DNA of 62,858 nucleotides from Deltaproteobacteria bacterium (GCA_018433775.1 JAHDQN010000014.1:1-62858), one strand, 5' to 3'. Shown: positions 26,174 to 36,605, counted from the stretch's first letter. Numbers and translations are program-made. The notes: generated from the letters alone by a model not told the origin.

Positions 26174-26822
26174 GGTCGGAAACCGATTCCTTCATGTGTT
26201 CGATCTGCGATCTGATGGTGGCGTCGATCTCGCCGAACTCGGTTTCGAGAATGACGCCGCCGCGCTCGATCGTGCTGTCTTCTACGATGTGGAAGCCCTT
26301 CTTGCCGGAGAGCTTCATGGAGAGAGCCGCCTCTATCTCACGGATGTACTCGAAGTCGGAAGGATGGAGACGAAGGTGGATCTCGTCGGTTTCCATGAGA
26401 TGCCTGCTTGCGGCCTGGACCGTATCCAGCACGATATCGGGAGAGGTCTGGATGCTGCGGTGGATGATCTTCTCCGCGATGAGAAAGACCATTTCCAGGA
26501 GATCCTTCTGGTGGTTTTCGACCATGGAAAGCCGCATCTGAGCGAGCTCGGTGATGGCGTTTCTCAGGGTATCGAAGAGGGGTTCTATCTTCTTGGTGAC
26601 GATTTTCCTGCCTTCTTCCTGTCCTTTGGCCATTCCCTGGTTGTACGCCTCCATCTCCAGTGCCTCTGCGCGTGCCTTCGCCTGCCTGATAATGGCATCC
26701 GCCTCTTTGCGGGCCTCCTCAGACTTGGTGAGCTTGCCTTTCCCGCCCATGTCCTCGATCGTGTAAGAGGTGACAGAACGTCTTCCAGTGCCTTCGCCCT
26801 TGATGATCTTAGACGAGGACAT
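26166..26822 (-). CDS. fliH: Flagellar assembly protein FliH
   Basis: A 218-residue protein. The N-terminal third is charged and helical (SEEARKEADAIIRQAKARAE), with GMAKGQEEG. The C-terminal part has the V-ATPase subunit E-like fold typical of FliH (LIAEKIIHRSIQTSPDIV, IHLRLHPSDFEYI, ERGGVILETEFGEIDATI). FliH regulates FliI and links it to FliN. It overlaps fliG by 14 bases. Confidence 0.92.
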   Translation of the reverse strand: MSSSKIIKGEGTGRRSVTSYTIEDMGGKGKLTKSEEARKEADAIIRQAKARAEALEMEAYNQGMAKGQEEGRKIVTKKIEPLFDTLRNAITELAQMRLSMVENHQKDLLEMVFLIAEKIIHRSIQTSPDIVLDTVQAASRHLMETDEIHLRLHPSDFEYIREIEAALSMKLSGKKGFHIVEDSTIERGGVILETEFGEIDATIRSQIEHMKESVSDHD

Positions 26823-27828
26823 CTTCGCCTCCCTTTCCGCCGATCACGATCTTGCCTGCCGCCTCGAGCTTTCTTGCCACGCGCACGATGGTCTGCTGCG
26901 CATTTTCCACGTCGGAGAGTTTCACCGGACCCATGGCCTCCATGTCTTCCAGCAGCATTTCCGAGGCGCGCGAGGACATGTTCTTCAGGATGAGCGACTT
27001 CAAAGCCTCGCTCGCGGTTTTCAGCGCGAGCGAGAGGTCTTCATTGGTGATTTCCTTGAGGATGGCCTGTATGCCGCGGTTGTCGATGAGCACGATATCC
27101 TCGAACACGAACATCTTCTGTCTGATACTCTCGGCCATGTCGGCGTCCATCTCTTCGAGCGTGGCGAAGATATTGTTCTCGGTCGTGTGATCCAACTGGT
27201 TCATGATCTCGGCCACGGTCTCGATTCCGCCCAGCTTTTTACTTTCCATGGAACCCATGGCCTCGATCTCCTTGCGGAGTACGCTGTCGATATCTTCGAT
27301 GATACCCGCAGGGACCATGCCCAGGTTGGCCATGCGGAAAACGATCTCGGGCTGGAGTTTCTCGGGAAGCTCTTTGAGGATCTGCGCGGTCTTTGAATGA
27401 TCCAGGTGCGCGAGTACCAGGGCGATGGTCTGGGGATGCTCGCCCTTGAGATAGTCCATGAGGATGGATGAATCAACGCCCTTGAGTGATGAGAACGCCG
27501 CCTTGTCGGTGGCCTGGGCGATGGCGTCGAGGATGGGTTTCGCCTTTTCCGGGCCCAGGGCCGAAACCAGGGAGTCCTTGAGATACCCCAGCCCCTTTCC
27601 GGTGACCCCGCTCATCTGGCTGCTCGCCCTCTGGAACTCGTCCATCACGTTCCGGATGACATCGACCGGGATGGTCACGTCTTCGAGGCTCGCCAGGCGT
27701 TTTCCCAGCAGCTTGATCTCGTAATCCGTCAACCCCTTGAATATGTGCTGCGCGAATTCGTCTCCCATGGTCATGAGGAAGATGGCGGCCTTCTGGGGAC
27801 CGTCGAGCTGTTTTTTGAGCATTGTCAT
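26809..27828 (-). CDS. fliG: Flagellar motor switch protein FliG
   Basis: A 339-residue rotor protein of the C-ring that interacts with MotA and FliF. The start at 27828 forms an ATGA overlap with the fliF stop and is preceded by AGGAG. FliG hallmarks are KAAIFLMTMGDEFAQHIF, the middle-domain EHPQTIALVLAHL with ILKELPEKLQPEIVFRMA, and the C-terminal charged motor helix (ALKSLILKNMSSRASEMLLED). Confidence 0.96.
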   Translation of the reverse strand: MTMLKKQLDGPQKAAIFLMTMGDEFAQHIFKGLTDYEIKLLGKRLASLEDVTIPVDVIRNVMDEFQRASSQMSGVTGKGLGYLKDSLVSALGPEKAKPILDAIAQATDKAAFSSLKGVDSSILMDYLKGEHPQTIALVLAHLDHSKTAQILKELPEKLQPEIVFRMANLGMVPAGIIEDIDSVLRKEIEAMGSMESKKLGGIETVAEIMNQLDHTTENNIFATLEEMDADMAESIRQKMFVFEDIVLIDNRGIQAILKEITNEDLSLALKTASEALKSLILKNMSSRASEMLLEDMEAMGPVKLSDVENAQQTIVRVARKLEAAGKIVIGGKGGEDVLV

Positions 27829-29450
27829 TGGAGACTCTCCTGGAGCCATGACTTCACCACAGCGGTTGCGGTGTCCATGTCGGACTTGGTGTTTTTCTCG
27901 ATCGCCTTTCTCCTGTCGATGAGCGCCCGTTTGACCTCGTCGGTCTGATCCTGGATCTCCATATGGGGAATATTCCGGGCTTCGATCTCTTCACCCTCTT
28001 CATCACCTGCAAGCAGATTCCTTTTCTCCTGCGTCTTGTCCACCACCCTGACCGATCGGAAGAGCCACCTGATAAGCGGCCTGATCACAAAGAGCAGCAC
28101 CAGAAGGATGACTACCAGGAAGATTGCCGGCTTGGCGAGTGACATGAGCAGCTCGCGCTTCTTGGCCTGATCGGCCAGGGCCATGAGATCCGATTCCTCC
28201 TGGTTGAAGGGTATGCAGGATACGGATATCGTGTCTTCGCGGTCGGCACTGAAGCCCACGGCATGCCTCACCGCGTCTTCGATGTTTTTCAGCTCGCTCT
28301 CGGTCCTGGGGACGAAGATGCGGTTTCCGCCATCGTCCTGCTTGTAGGTTCCATCCACCACCACTGATATGGTAAGGCGGGTGATGCCTCCCGGAGACTC
28401 GATCCGCTCGGTCTGATTCCTGCCGATCTCATAGTTGCGGATCACGTTGGACTGGCCGGAGGATGCGTTTTCCGGAATAGCGCCGGGACCTCCCCTGCCG
28501 GTGGGGAGGTTCGACTCGGTGCCCGCGATACCTGCGTTCACGGCATCGCTGCCCCGGAACTCGTTATTCAGCTCCTCGCTCCTGACCACGTGGATTTCGG
28601 GGTCGTAGTTGTCCTGCACGCTCTTGACCATGTCCATGTTGATATCCGCGCTCACCTTGACGATGGCTGCAGCAGGCCCCAGGATCTTCTCCAGCAGGTC
28701 CTGCGCACGGCCCTGGAGCATGCTCTCCGTGGCGTGCTTCACGTCGAGATAGTTGTTGGCCAGCGAGATGGCCTGCGAGTTCTGCTGCCCTTCGAAGAGC
28801 ACCTTGCCGCGGATGTCCACGATGCTGATATTCTCCGGATCGAGACCACGGACGCTCTTGGCCACCAGATAGACGATTCCCTGGACCTGTCCCTGGGTGA
28901 TCTGCCGGCCGCTGGTCGGTTTGACCACGATGGACGCCTTGGCCGGCTTCTCGTCCTCGATAAACACGCTCTCCTTGGGCATGGCGATATGCACCCGGGC
29001 ATAGTCCACTTCCTCCAGCGACATGATCGTGTTCGCCAGCTCGTTCTGGAGCGCCCGCTGGTAGTTGATCTTCTGCACGAACTCCGAGGTGGAGAACCCG
29101 GTCTCGTCGAACAGGGCGAACCCCGATCCCACGCCCCCCTTGGGGAGGCCCTTCGAGGCAAGGTTCAGCCGTGTTTCGTAGACGTCTTTTTCCGGGATCA
29201 TGACGGCTGTTCCGCCCTTGACCAGCTTATAGGGTGTGTTGTTTTCCTTGAGGCTCTGGACGATGAGAGCGGCATCCGACTCGTCGAGATTCGTGAAGAG
29301 ATACTGGTACGTAGGCGCGAGCGCCCACATGAGGGAGACCACGATGACGGCGGCGGCCAGCCCCGCTGCAGAGAAGAAGGCGAACTTCTGGCCCGTGCTC
29401 GTCTTGGAGAACCACTCGGTAAGTTGGGTGAAGGAGTCTTGTATGCTCAT
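27825..29450 (-). CDS. fliF: Flagellar MS-ring protein FliF
   Basis: A 541-residue membrane protein forming the MS-ring. There are two transmembrane segments: one near the N-terminus (FFSAAGLAAAVIVVSLMWAL) and one near residue 435 (FLVVILLVLLFVI). Between them lie the RBM domains (YQYLFTNLDESDAALIVQSL, ARVHIAMPKESVFIED, LTISVVVDGTYK). The C-terminal cytoplasmic tail should bind FliG. Four-base overlaps join it to fliE and fliG. Confidence 0.97.
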   Translation of the reverse strand: MSIQDSFTQLTEWFSKTSTGQKFAFFSAAGLAAAVIVVSLMWALAPTYQYLFTNLDESDAALIVQSLKENNTPYKLVKGGTAVMIPEKDVYETRLNLASKGLPKGGVGSGFALFDETGFSTSEFVQKINYQRALQNELANTIMSLEEVDYARVHIAMPKESVFIEDEKPAKASIVVKPTSGRQITQGQVQGIVYLVAKSVRGLDPENISIVDIRGKVLFEGQQNSQAISLANNYLDVKHATESMLQGRAQDLLEKILGPAAAIVKVSADINMDMVKSVQDNYDPEIHVVRSEELNNEFRGSDAVNAGIAGTESNLPTGRGGPGAIPENASSGQSNVIRNYEIGRNQTERIESPGGITRLTISVVVDGTYKQDDGGNRIFVPRTESELKNIEDAVRHAVGFSADREDTISVSCIPFNQEESDLMALADQAKKRELLMSLAKPAIFLVVILLVLLFVIRPLIRWLFRSVRVVDKTQEKRNLLAGDEEGEEIEARNIPHMEIQDQTDEVKRALIDRRKAIEKNTKSDMDTATAVVKSWLQESLQ

Positions 29451-29737
29451 CTCAGTTGCGTCAGGTTATTGTAGCCTTCAATGAGCTTGTTGGTCGCTGC
29501 CACCAGAAGCTGGGCGCTGACGCTGGCCTTCTGCATGGCGATCATGGTCTCGTGGATGTTCCCGCTCCTGCCCTGGGCAAGCTCGACGCCCATGCGTTCG
29601 GACGCCTTGATCTGATCGTTCGTGGAGCTGATTGCCTGCTTGAGGGTCTCCATGAAGCTCTCTGCAGGGGATGAGCCCTGGGTACGGGCCTGCGGGTCAA
29701 TACTCAGCCGGGGAAAATCCGAAGGGTCGATACGCAT
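29447..29737 (-). CDS. fliE: Flagellar hook-basal body protein FliE
   Basis: A 96-residue rod/MS-ring junction protein with the C-terminal FliE signature (IHETMIAMQKASVSAQLLVAATNKL in shortened form, then GYNNLTQLR). Its start overlaps the flgC stop by one base, and its stop overlaps fliF by four. Confidence 0.94.
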   Translation of the reverse strand: MRIDPSDFPRLSIDPQARTQGSSPAESFMETLKQAISSTNDQIKASERMGVELAQGRSGNIHETMIAMQKASVSAQLLVAATNKLIEGYNNLTQLR

Positions 29738-30141
29738 TACTGCCTCCCGATTGCCAGGGCCTTCAAGGCCATGTCTTTCTGGGCCTTTATAGCGGTGGTA
29801 TTCGCCTCGAAGGCCCGGGATGCGCCCATCATGTTCACCATTTCTTCCATGAGATTCACGTTGGGGAGGCTCACGTATCCCTGCTCGTCCGCATCGGGGT
29901 GATGGGGATCATGGATACGCCTGCCCGGCGTAGGGTCGCTGACGATCGATTCCACCTCGACGCTTGCGAGCTGGTTCTCGAAGGAGTTCTCTCTGAACAC
30001 CACGTCCCTGCGCTGGTAGGGGCCTCCGGCGTCCGTCCTGGTGGTGTGGGCGTTCGCCATGTTGGATGATATGATATCCATCCGGGTCCTCTGAGCCCTC
30101 ATGCCGCTTGCACTGATATCCATTGCCGTGAAGAGATCCAT
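29737..30141 (-). CDS. flgC: Flagellar basal-body rod protein FlgC
   Basis: A 134-residue proximal rod protein. The start at 30141 is the ATG of MDLFTAMDISASGMRAQRTR, overlapping the flgB stop by one base (TGATG); the much longer upstream frame belongs to flgB's coding region. It has the rod-family N-terminal ISSNMANAHTTRT and the C-terminal EMVNMMGASRAFEANTTAIK. Confidence 0.96.
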   Translation of the reverse strand: MDLFTAMDISASGMRAQRTRMDIISSNMANAHTTRTDAGGPYQRRDVVFRENSFENQLASVEVESIVSDPTPGRRIHDPHHPDADEQGYVSLPNVNLMEEMVNMMGASRAFEANTTAIKAQKDMALKALAIGRQ

Positions 30142-30530
30142 CAGCGTATGCTCCTTATGGCGTTTTTGATGCCTTCGATCTTTGTCTGAATCATCTGGGA
30201 CGACGCTTCGTAGAGAATCTGGTTCTGGGTGAGCTTCATCATCTCCCGGTCGAGGTCCACGGTATTGGAGTCGTTGCCGATCCGGGAAAAGGGGTCTTCC
30301 TTGATCCGGTACGATACGCCCGAAGACTCGCCCGGTGACTGAAGATGCCCGGGACGGGTGACGGCCAGCTTCAGACGGGTATCGAGCTCCTCGTCGAACG
30401 TTGCATCCTTGGCCTTGTAGCCGGGGGTGTCGATGTTTGCGATGTTTCCCGAAATGACCCCCTGTCTGAACAGGCGGTAGTTCATGACCGATGCGAAATC
30501 CGCCAGTGCCTTGCCGAATATTCCTGCCAT
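30141..30530 (-). CDS. flgB: Flagellar basal-body rod protein FlgB
   Basis: A 129-residue proximal rod protein, first gene of the flagellar operon. The start at 30530 is chosen because GGAGG lies eight bases upstream and the family begins here (MAGIFGKALADFASVMNYRL). GNIANIDTPGYKAKDATFD is the rod-protein signature. A sigma-54-type promoter ends about 25 bases upstream of the start. Confidence 0.96.
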   Translation of the reverse strand: MAGIFGKALADFASVMNYRLFRQGVISGNIANIDTPGYKAKDATFDEELDTRLKLAVTRPGHLQSPGESSGVSYRIKEDPFSRIGNDSNTVDLDREMMKLTQNQILYEASSQMIQTKIEGIKNAIRSIR

Positions 30531-30554
30531 AGGTACCTCCACTTCCGTTGAGAT

Positions 30555-30571
30555 AAGCAATACCCATACCA
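30555..30571 (-). promoter_or_regulatory. Sigma-54 promoter of the flgB-motE flagellar operon
   Basis: On the minus strand the bases read TGGTATG-GGTA-TTGCTT: the -24 GG and -12 GC are spaced exactly as in the sigma-54 consensus TGGCACG-N4-TTGCW, with two mismatches in the -24 box. Transcription would start near 30545, about 15 bases before the flgB ribosome binding site. The gene immediately upstream encodes a sigma-54 activator, which strengthens the call. Confidence 0.8.
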
Positions 30572-30630
30572 ATGGAAAGAACGGCTTTTTATGCGGATGG
30601 AGCTTTTGATCTGTCAGAACTTTTGACCGG

Positions 30631-31929
30631 TTACCTGTCGGAAATTTGACCTTTTCCCGCATACTCGTTGAGCTTGTTGCGCAGGGTGCGGATGCTGATG
30701 CCCAGGAGCGATGCAGCCCTGGTGCGGTTGCCGTCCACGCTCTGCAGGGTGGAGTAGATGAGGCTCTTTTCCATCTCGTGAATCGTGGTTCCCACGGCAG
30801 CCTGCCCGGGGGCAGTCTCGTGGCCGCCCTGCATGCCGAGCTCGACGGAGTCCAGGGTGATCTCGGGCCCGTCGGTGAGGATCATGGAGCGTTCCATCAC
30901 GTTCTCAAGCTCGCGCACATTGCCGGGCCATGAATAGCTCAGGAGCGCATCCTTTGCCTGGGGGCTCAAACCTTTTTCCGGCATGCCTTCCCGGCCGGCC
31001 ACCTTGGAGATGAAATGGGCCGCAAGGGAGAGAATATCGTCCCGCCTTGACCGAAGCGGCGGGATCTTGATGGGAATGACGTTCAGGCGGAAGTAGAGGT
31101 CGGAGCGGAAGTTACCGGCTCTGATCTCCTGCTCGATGTTCCGGTTGGTGGTGGCGATGACCCGGAAATCAACGGGCAACGAAGACTTGGCACCCACCCG
31201 GTCGATCTGCTTTTCCTGGAGGACCCGAAGCAGCTTGGCCTGGAGGCCGATGCTGATCTCCGTGACCTCGTCCAGGAGGATGGTTCCCTTGTCCGCGAGC
31301 TCGAACTTGCCGATCCGGGTAGCGTACGCGCCGGTGAAGGCGCCTTTTTCATAGCCGAAGAGCTCGCTCTCCAGCAGGGTGTCGGGTATCGCGGCCAGGT
31401 TGATCCCCACGTAGGGGCCGCTGCTTCTCTTGCTGTGCTGATGGATGTAGCGCGCGATCACCTCCTTGCCGGTGCCGGACTCTCCCTGGATGAGCACCGG
31501 GGCCTGGGTGGGCGCCACCTTGCGGAGGACCTCGATGATCTTCTGCATGCTTCTATCAGCCGCGATGAACGAACCGTTGCCGGATTGCGACCGGGAACCG
31601 GGTCCGAGCAGCAGCGCCTGGAGGGCCTGCCGGAAGTCGTTGGCGGGAAAGGGTTTCTTCAGATAGTGGGTGGCTCCCGCCTGGATGCACCGGTCGTGGC
31701 CGGATGTCCCCGTAGCGAGGATCTCGATGCTCTGATAGACCTGCTTCGTGCCCTCGATCACGTCAACAAAGTCCTCGGCGATGACGGCTGCACGGTGGGC
31801 CGTGGGGCTGATGGCGCCCAGGAACTTGTCCTTGTCGGTAAAGGGGAAGGGCGTCTCTCCCATCTCGTCGATAATTTCCGCCAGGATGGCCGCCGTTGCC
31901 TTGTCGTTGTCGAGGATCGCAATTCCCAT
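30631..31929 (-). CDS. Sigma-54-dependent flagellar transcription activator (FlrC/FlgR-like)
   Basis: A 432-residue enhancer-binding protein. Residues 1-115 resemble a receiver domain but are atypical: Asp7 and Asp9 and the KKPF lysine are present, a candidate acceptor (Asp53 in VIAED) exists, but the usual D-x-x-MP-x-x-DG loop is missing. The central AAA+ domain has Walker A GESGTGKE, the sigma-54-contact loop GAFTGA and Walker B GTILLDEV. The C-terminus is a Fis-type helix-turn-helix (NRTRAASLLGISIRTLRNKL). It sits directly upstream of the sigma-54 promoter of flgB and is its likely activator. The gap to the preceding TPR gene is six bases, so they share a transcript. Confidence 0.9.
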   Translation of the reverse strand: MGIAILDNDKATAAILAEIIDEMGETPFPFTDKDKFLGAISPTAHRAAVIAEDFVDVIEGTKQVYQSIEILATGTSGHDRCIQAGATHYLKKPFPANDFRQALQALLLGPGSRSQSGNGSFIAADRSMQKIIEVLRKVAPTQAPVLIQGESGTGKEVIARYIHQHSKRSSGPYVGINLAAIPDTLLESELFGYEKGAFTGAYATRIGKFELADKGTILLDEVTEISIGLQAKLLRVLQEKQIDRVGAKSSLPVDFRVIATTNRNIEQEIRAGNFRSDLYFRLNVIPIKIPPLRSRRDDILSLAAHFISKVAGREGMPEKGLSPQAKDALLSYSWPGNVRELENVMERSMILTDGPEITLDSVELGMQGGHETAPGQAAVGTTIHEMEKSLIYSTLQSVDGNRTRAASLLGISIRTLRNKLNEYAGKGQISDR

Positions 31930-31935
31930 GGAGCC

Positions 31936-34554
31936 TCACTTCCCCCTGAACGTGTTTTTGAGTCTTCTGAATTCGCTCAAGTCCTCTCCGAGCTCCAGCT
32001 CGCCCAGATAGCTCGCGGCAAGCTCGTGCAGGACGGGATCGGTGCTGCGCTGGATGACGATATTCAGATGCCGGGTGGCCTCCCGGGTATCGCCCTTTGC
32101 GTGGAAGACCTCCGCGAGGTGGAAGAGCGCCCAGTCACGATACCCTGTCTGAGGGTAGAGGCCGAGCAGCTTTTCATAGAGCTGCTGCGCCCGTTCGATC
32201 TCCGAGGTCTCCTTGAGCTGGGTGGCCCGGACATAGAGGGCCTTCTCGACGGCCGGGGATTTCCACGTGTCGGCCAGGGCGATGATCCTCTCCAGGACCT
32301 CGGTTCTCCGGCCCGCATTCCCCAGCTTACCATGAGCGTCAGCCAGCATGGACAGTGCGGTCAGGGCGTTCTCGTCATTCTTTTTGCCGGCGATCTCCAG
32401 GTAAGGCACGGCCTCTTCATAACGGTTCATATAGTACAGGAGCAGTCCCCGGTGTCCCTCCATGAGCTTCGTATCCTTCCCGCCGGGGAATGATTCGAGA
32501 TACCGGGTGTTCCAGGCGAGGGCTCCTGCGTAGTCGCCTCGTTCATGGTCGATGGAAAACAGAAACGTTATGGCCTCCCGCCTTCTGGGCGAGGGGTGTT
32601 CGATGCAGGCCAGAAACAACCGGCGGGCACGATCCATGTCCTGAAGCTCGCGGAAGGCCCTTGCGAGAATGAACAGGGCTTCCGGGTCTTTCAAATCCTG
32701 CATGAAGCTTTCCTGATACTCGGCATAGAGCTCCGCGATCATGTCGGTGCCGTTCTGCCGGGAGAGCTCCTGCAACCGGGCGAGGATACACTTCTCCGCC
32801 TCTGCCTGGGCATAGGTATGGATGGGATCGTTCTCCTTTGTGTCGATCCACGCCCGGAGATAGGCGTTCAACGCGCTGTCCCAGTCCCTGCGCAGGGCAT
32901 ATACCTGGGCGATCCGTATCTTGATGATCAGTCCCAGGGACCCCTCGTTATATTCAGGGCTTGACTTGAGGTTTTCGTATATGTCGATGACCTCGTAGAA
33001 TCCCTTGTCCGAGAGCCCGCCGTCGTCCGCCAGGTCTTTGTCCATGATGATCCGAGCGGTCTTGAGCCGTGCAATGGTTCCGCTCTCGCTCAACGGTGCG
33101 ATGTTTTCCACCTCGGAGAACACGCCTCTGGCCTTCTCGTTCTCCCCCAGTTTGTATAGACATTCACCCAGGAACAGGAGATGATCCGCCGTGCGCTCCT
33201 TTGGGCTGAGATTGATGGCCGCGAGGATATACTCTTTGGCGTCGGCAAAATTGTTGAGCCGGTAGGCGGCCGTGGCTATTCGCGCGTACAGATCGGGATC
33301 CTGACGGAAAAAGTCGGGATCCAGCGAGTGGAGCTCCCGGTAGAGCCTGAGTGCCCGCGGGTATGCGCTCAGCCCCAGGTAGGTATCGCCCAGGACCGAC
33401 AGATAGTATGGCTTGAGCCGGGGCGGGACGGCGTCTTCTCCCAGATCGTTCAGCATCCGCTTGTTCTGGACAAAGGCATCCTGGAACTCCTTTTTCCTGT
33501 TCATGATCTCGATTTCCTGCAGGTATGCCTCCGCCGCTATTCCCGGGGACAGGGACTCCTTGAGAAAACGAACATAGGTGATCGCCTCTGCGTGCAGGGA
33601 GGCGCGCAGGAGCATCCGTGAATACTCCATCATCACCGCCTCGCGCTTCAGTCCGGGAATCATGGCCTGGATGCCCTGGTTCATGAGCTTGAGTGCATCC
33701 ATTGACCGGGTATCCATATGATAGGGATACGACATTTTCCAGTATGCCCGGGCCAGGAGTATGCTTTCCTGAGCATCGAGCTCGTTTTGGAAGGGTTCCA
33801 GGGTATGGATCGCCTCCGCGACATCACCCTGTTCGAATGCCTTCTCGGCAATGGAGTAGGCCTTTGCCCGGCTCATGCCGGACGATGTGATGATATCCAG
33901 AACGATCCGGTTGTGAAGCTCCTCTGTCTTGATCTCCATGTCGGCGTTCTCGTCGGTGAGACTGAAGGATAAGGCCGTGGAGCCCTGCATTCTCATGGCG
34001 CCGTCAAAGGTGATGTAAGGAATGCGCAGGAGCTTCTGCTCGATATCGGAGCAGTCCGCCTCTCCACCGAAGAGGAGGAACACCCGTTTGTTCTTGGCGC
34101 AGCGCACCTCGGGCCAGTGCCCGGCGTGAATCATGATGTCGATGCTCATGCCCCTTTTGTGGGGGGCTGTTTTGATGTACTCGATCGGACAGGAGGCGGA
34201 GGCCTCTTTTTTTATCTTGATATCGAGGATGAACTGCGCGGGCATATCGGATGTGCCGCTGGTATAGGAGAATGGCTGAGGAATTGAGATAACGGCCTTT
34301 CTCCCGTCGAATACAAATCTCTCGACCACGAAGACATCGGAGAGGACAACCGGACCTCCCACAGTGTCCGGAAAATTGACGATCAGTGTCTGATCTTTCT
34401 GCTCCAGGGTGGGCAGGGAGAGCCTCCGGAGATCGAACACGATCCGTGCCCGGTCGGGTCCCCCCCCGATGTGGACCGTGCCCTGACCGGCTGCCGGTGC
34501 AGGCGGAAGGCACATCAGCAGCAGGAACCAGGCCAGGGCCGACAAGCTCTTCAT
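31936..34554 (-). CDS. Large exported TPR-repeat protein with AMIN-like N-terminal domain
   Basis: An 872-residue secreted protein. The start at 34554 begins the signal peptide (MKSLSALAWFLLLMCLPPAP, cleavage near AAG-QG); earlier in-frame ATGs lack sites. Residues about 25-110 form a beta-rich domain (HIGGGPDRARIVFDLRRLSL, then LIVNFPDTVGG) that resembles an AMIN domain, and a second similar beta segment may follow up to about 230. The rest is a long array of tetratricopeptide repeats (for example AYPRALRLYRELHSLDPD, AKEYILAAINLSPKERT). It lies between two sigma-54 regulators and is transcribed into the flagellar activator gene. Role unknown; a periplasmic scaffold that helps flagella through the cell wall is one possibility (inference). 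Confidence 0.75.
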   Translation of the reverse strand: MKSLSALAWFLLLMCLPPAPAAGQGTVHIGGGPDRARIVFDLRRLSLPTLEQKDQTLIVNFPDTVGGPVVLSDVFVVERFVFDGRKAVISIPQPFSYTSGTSDMPAQFILDIKIKKEASASCPIEYIKTAPHKRGMSIDIMIHAGHWPEVRCAKNKRVFLLFGGEADCSDIEQKLLRIPYITFDGAMRMQGSTALSFSLTDENADMEIKTEELHNRIVLDIITSSGMSRAKAYSIAEKAFEQGDVAEAIHTLEPFQNELDAQESILLARAYWKMSYPYHMDTRSMDALKLMNQGIQAMIPGLKREAVMMEYSRMLLRASLHAEAITYVRFLKESLSPGIAAEAYLQEIEIMNRKKEFQDAFVQNKRMLNDLGEDAVPPRLKPYYLSVLGDTYLGLSAYPRALRLYRELHSLDPDFFRQDPDLYARIATAAYRLNNFADAKEYILAAINLSPKERTADHLLFLGECLYKLGENEKARGVFSEVENIAPLSESGTIARLKTARIIMDKDLADDGGLSDKGFYEVIDIYENLKSSPEYNEGSLGLIIKIRIAQVYALRRDWDSALNAYLRAWIDTKENDPIHTYAQAEAEKCILARLQELSRQNGTDMIAELYAEYQESFMQDLKDPEALFILARAFRELQDMDRARRLFLACIEHPSPRRREAITFLFSIDHERGDYAGALAWNTRYLESFPGGKDTKLMEGHRGLLLYYMNRYEEAVPYLEIAGKKNDENALTALSMLADAHGKLGNAGRRTEVLERIIALADTWKSPAVEKALYVRATQLKETSEIERAQQLYEKLLGLYPQTGYRDWALFHLAEVFHAKGDTREATRHLNIVIQRSTDPVLHELAASYLGELELGEDLSEFRRLKNTFRGK

Positions 34555-34596
34555 ACTGATCTCGGTGAATGCGAATTTTTTCACTCCGTTATAAAA

Positions 34597-34612
34597 TACA
34601 ACTTTCATGCCA
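34597..34612 (-). promoter_or_regulatory. Possible sigma-54-like promoter of the TPR/activator genes
   Basis: The minus strand reads TGGCATG-AAAG-TTGTA, a near match to the sigma-54 consensus, but the -12 dinucleotide is GT instead of GC. It lies about 45 bases upstream of the chosen TPR start. Confidence 0.3.
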
Positions 34613-34790
34613 GCCCTGCATGGTTTGCCCTTCCGTACCGCGTCGAAAACGCAGGAACGCATTTTTTTGCGACCGAGCACGGTTTTTCCTGGGCCATTAT
34701 AACGGCATGCCGCCGGGGAGCTCAAATGGGAAATCGGGGGAGGGCTTTCTCACCGCAGGACTGCCGGGGCTCCCCGCCTGATGGGGGATC

Positions 34791-36194
<1,404 letters not shown>

Positions 36195-36291
36195 ACAGAC
36201 CCTTAAAATGGTGCTCTACTACATTTTTCCCAGTGCGTCAATATCCAGACGCTTTGGTCTCTGGAAAGGGAAGAGTGAAAATACGGGCCTG

Positions 36292-36573
36292 TCATTCCCC
36301 CTCGTTTACACGATCCCGCATATCTTTTCCGGACTTGAAGAAGGGGAGGGTTTTCTCCTTGACCTTGATCTTTTCCCCGCTCTTGGGATTTCTGCCGATG
36401 TAAGGCTTGTAGTCCCTCATGACGAAGCTGCCGAAACCCCGGATTTCTACGCGCCGGTTATCCTTCATGGCCCTGACCATTGAATTCAGGATCGTGTTCA
36501 CCATGGACTCCGCCTTTTTCGGATGGAGCGCCATGCGCATGGACAGCTCTTCTATCAGTTCTGACTTGTTCAT
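36292..36573 (-). CDS. HU/IHF-family DNA-bending protein (IHF-like)
   Basis: A 93-residue protein of the HU/IHF fold. MNKSELIEELSMRM, the RRVEIRGFGSFVMRDY saddle and GRNPKSGEKIKVKEK with the minor-groove proline arm (RNP) are all present. The sequence resembles IHF subunits more than HU. AGGAGG precedes the ATG and a near-consensus sigma-70 promoter lies upstream. DNA bending by IHF is often required at sigma-54 promoters, which fits two sigma-54 activators encoded downstream. Confidence 0.93.
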   Translation of the reverse strand: MNKSELIEELSMRMALHPKKAESMVNTILNSMVRAMKDNRRVEIRGFGSFVMRDYKPYIGRNPKSGEKIKVKEKTLPFFKSGKDMRDRVNEGE

Positions 36574-36605
36574 CTGTTTCCTCCTAACTCATGTATATAC
36601 AATCA

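Noticed and set aside
24401..26215. 604-codon open frame antisense to fliJ and fliI
   Set aside because: It mirrors the codon pattern of the GC-rich genes on the other strand; no ribosome binding site and no family resemblance.
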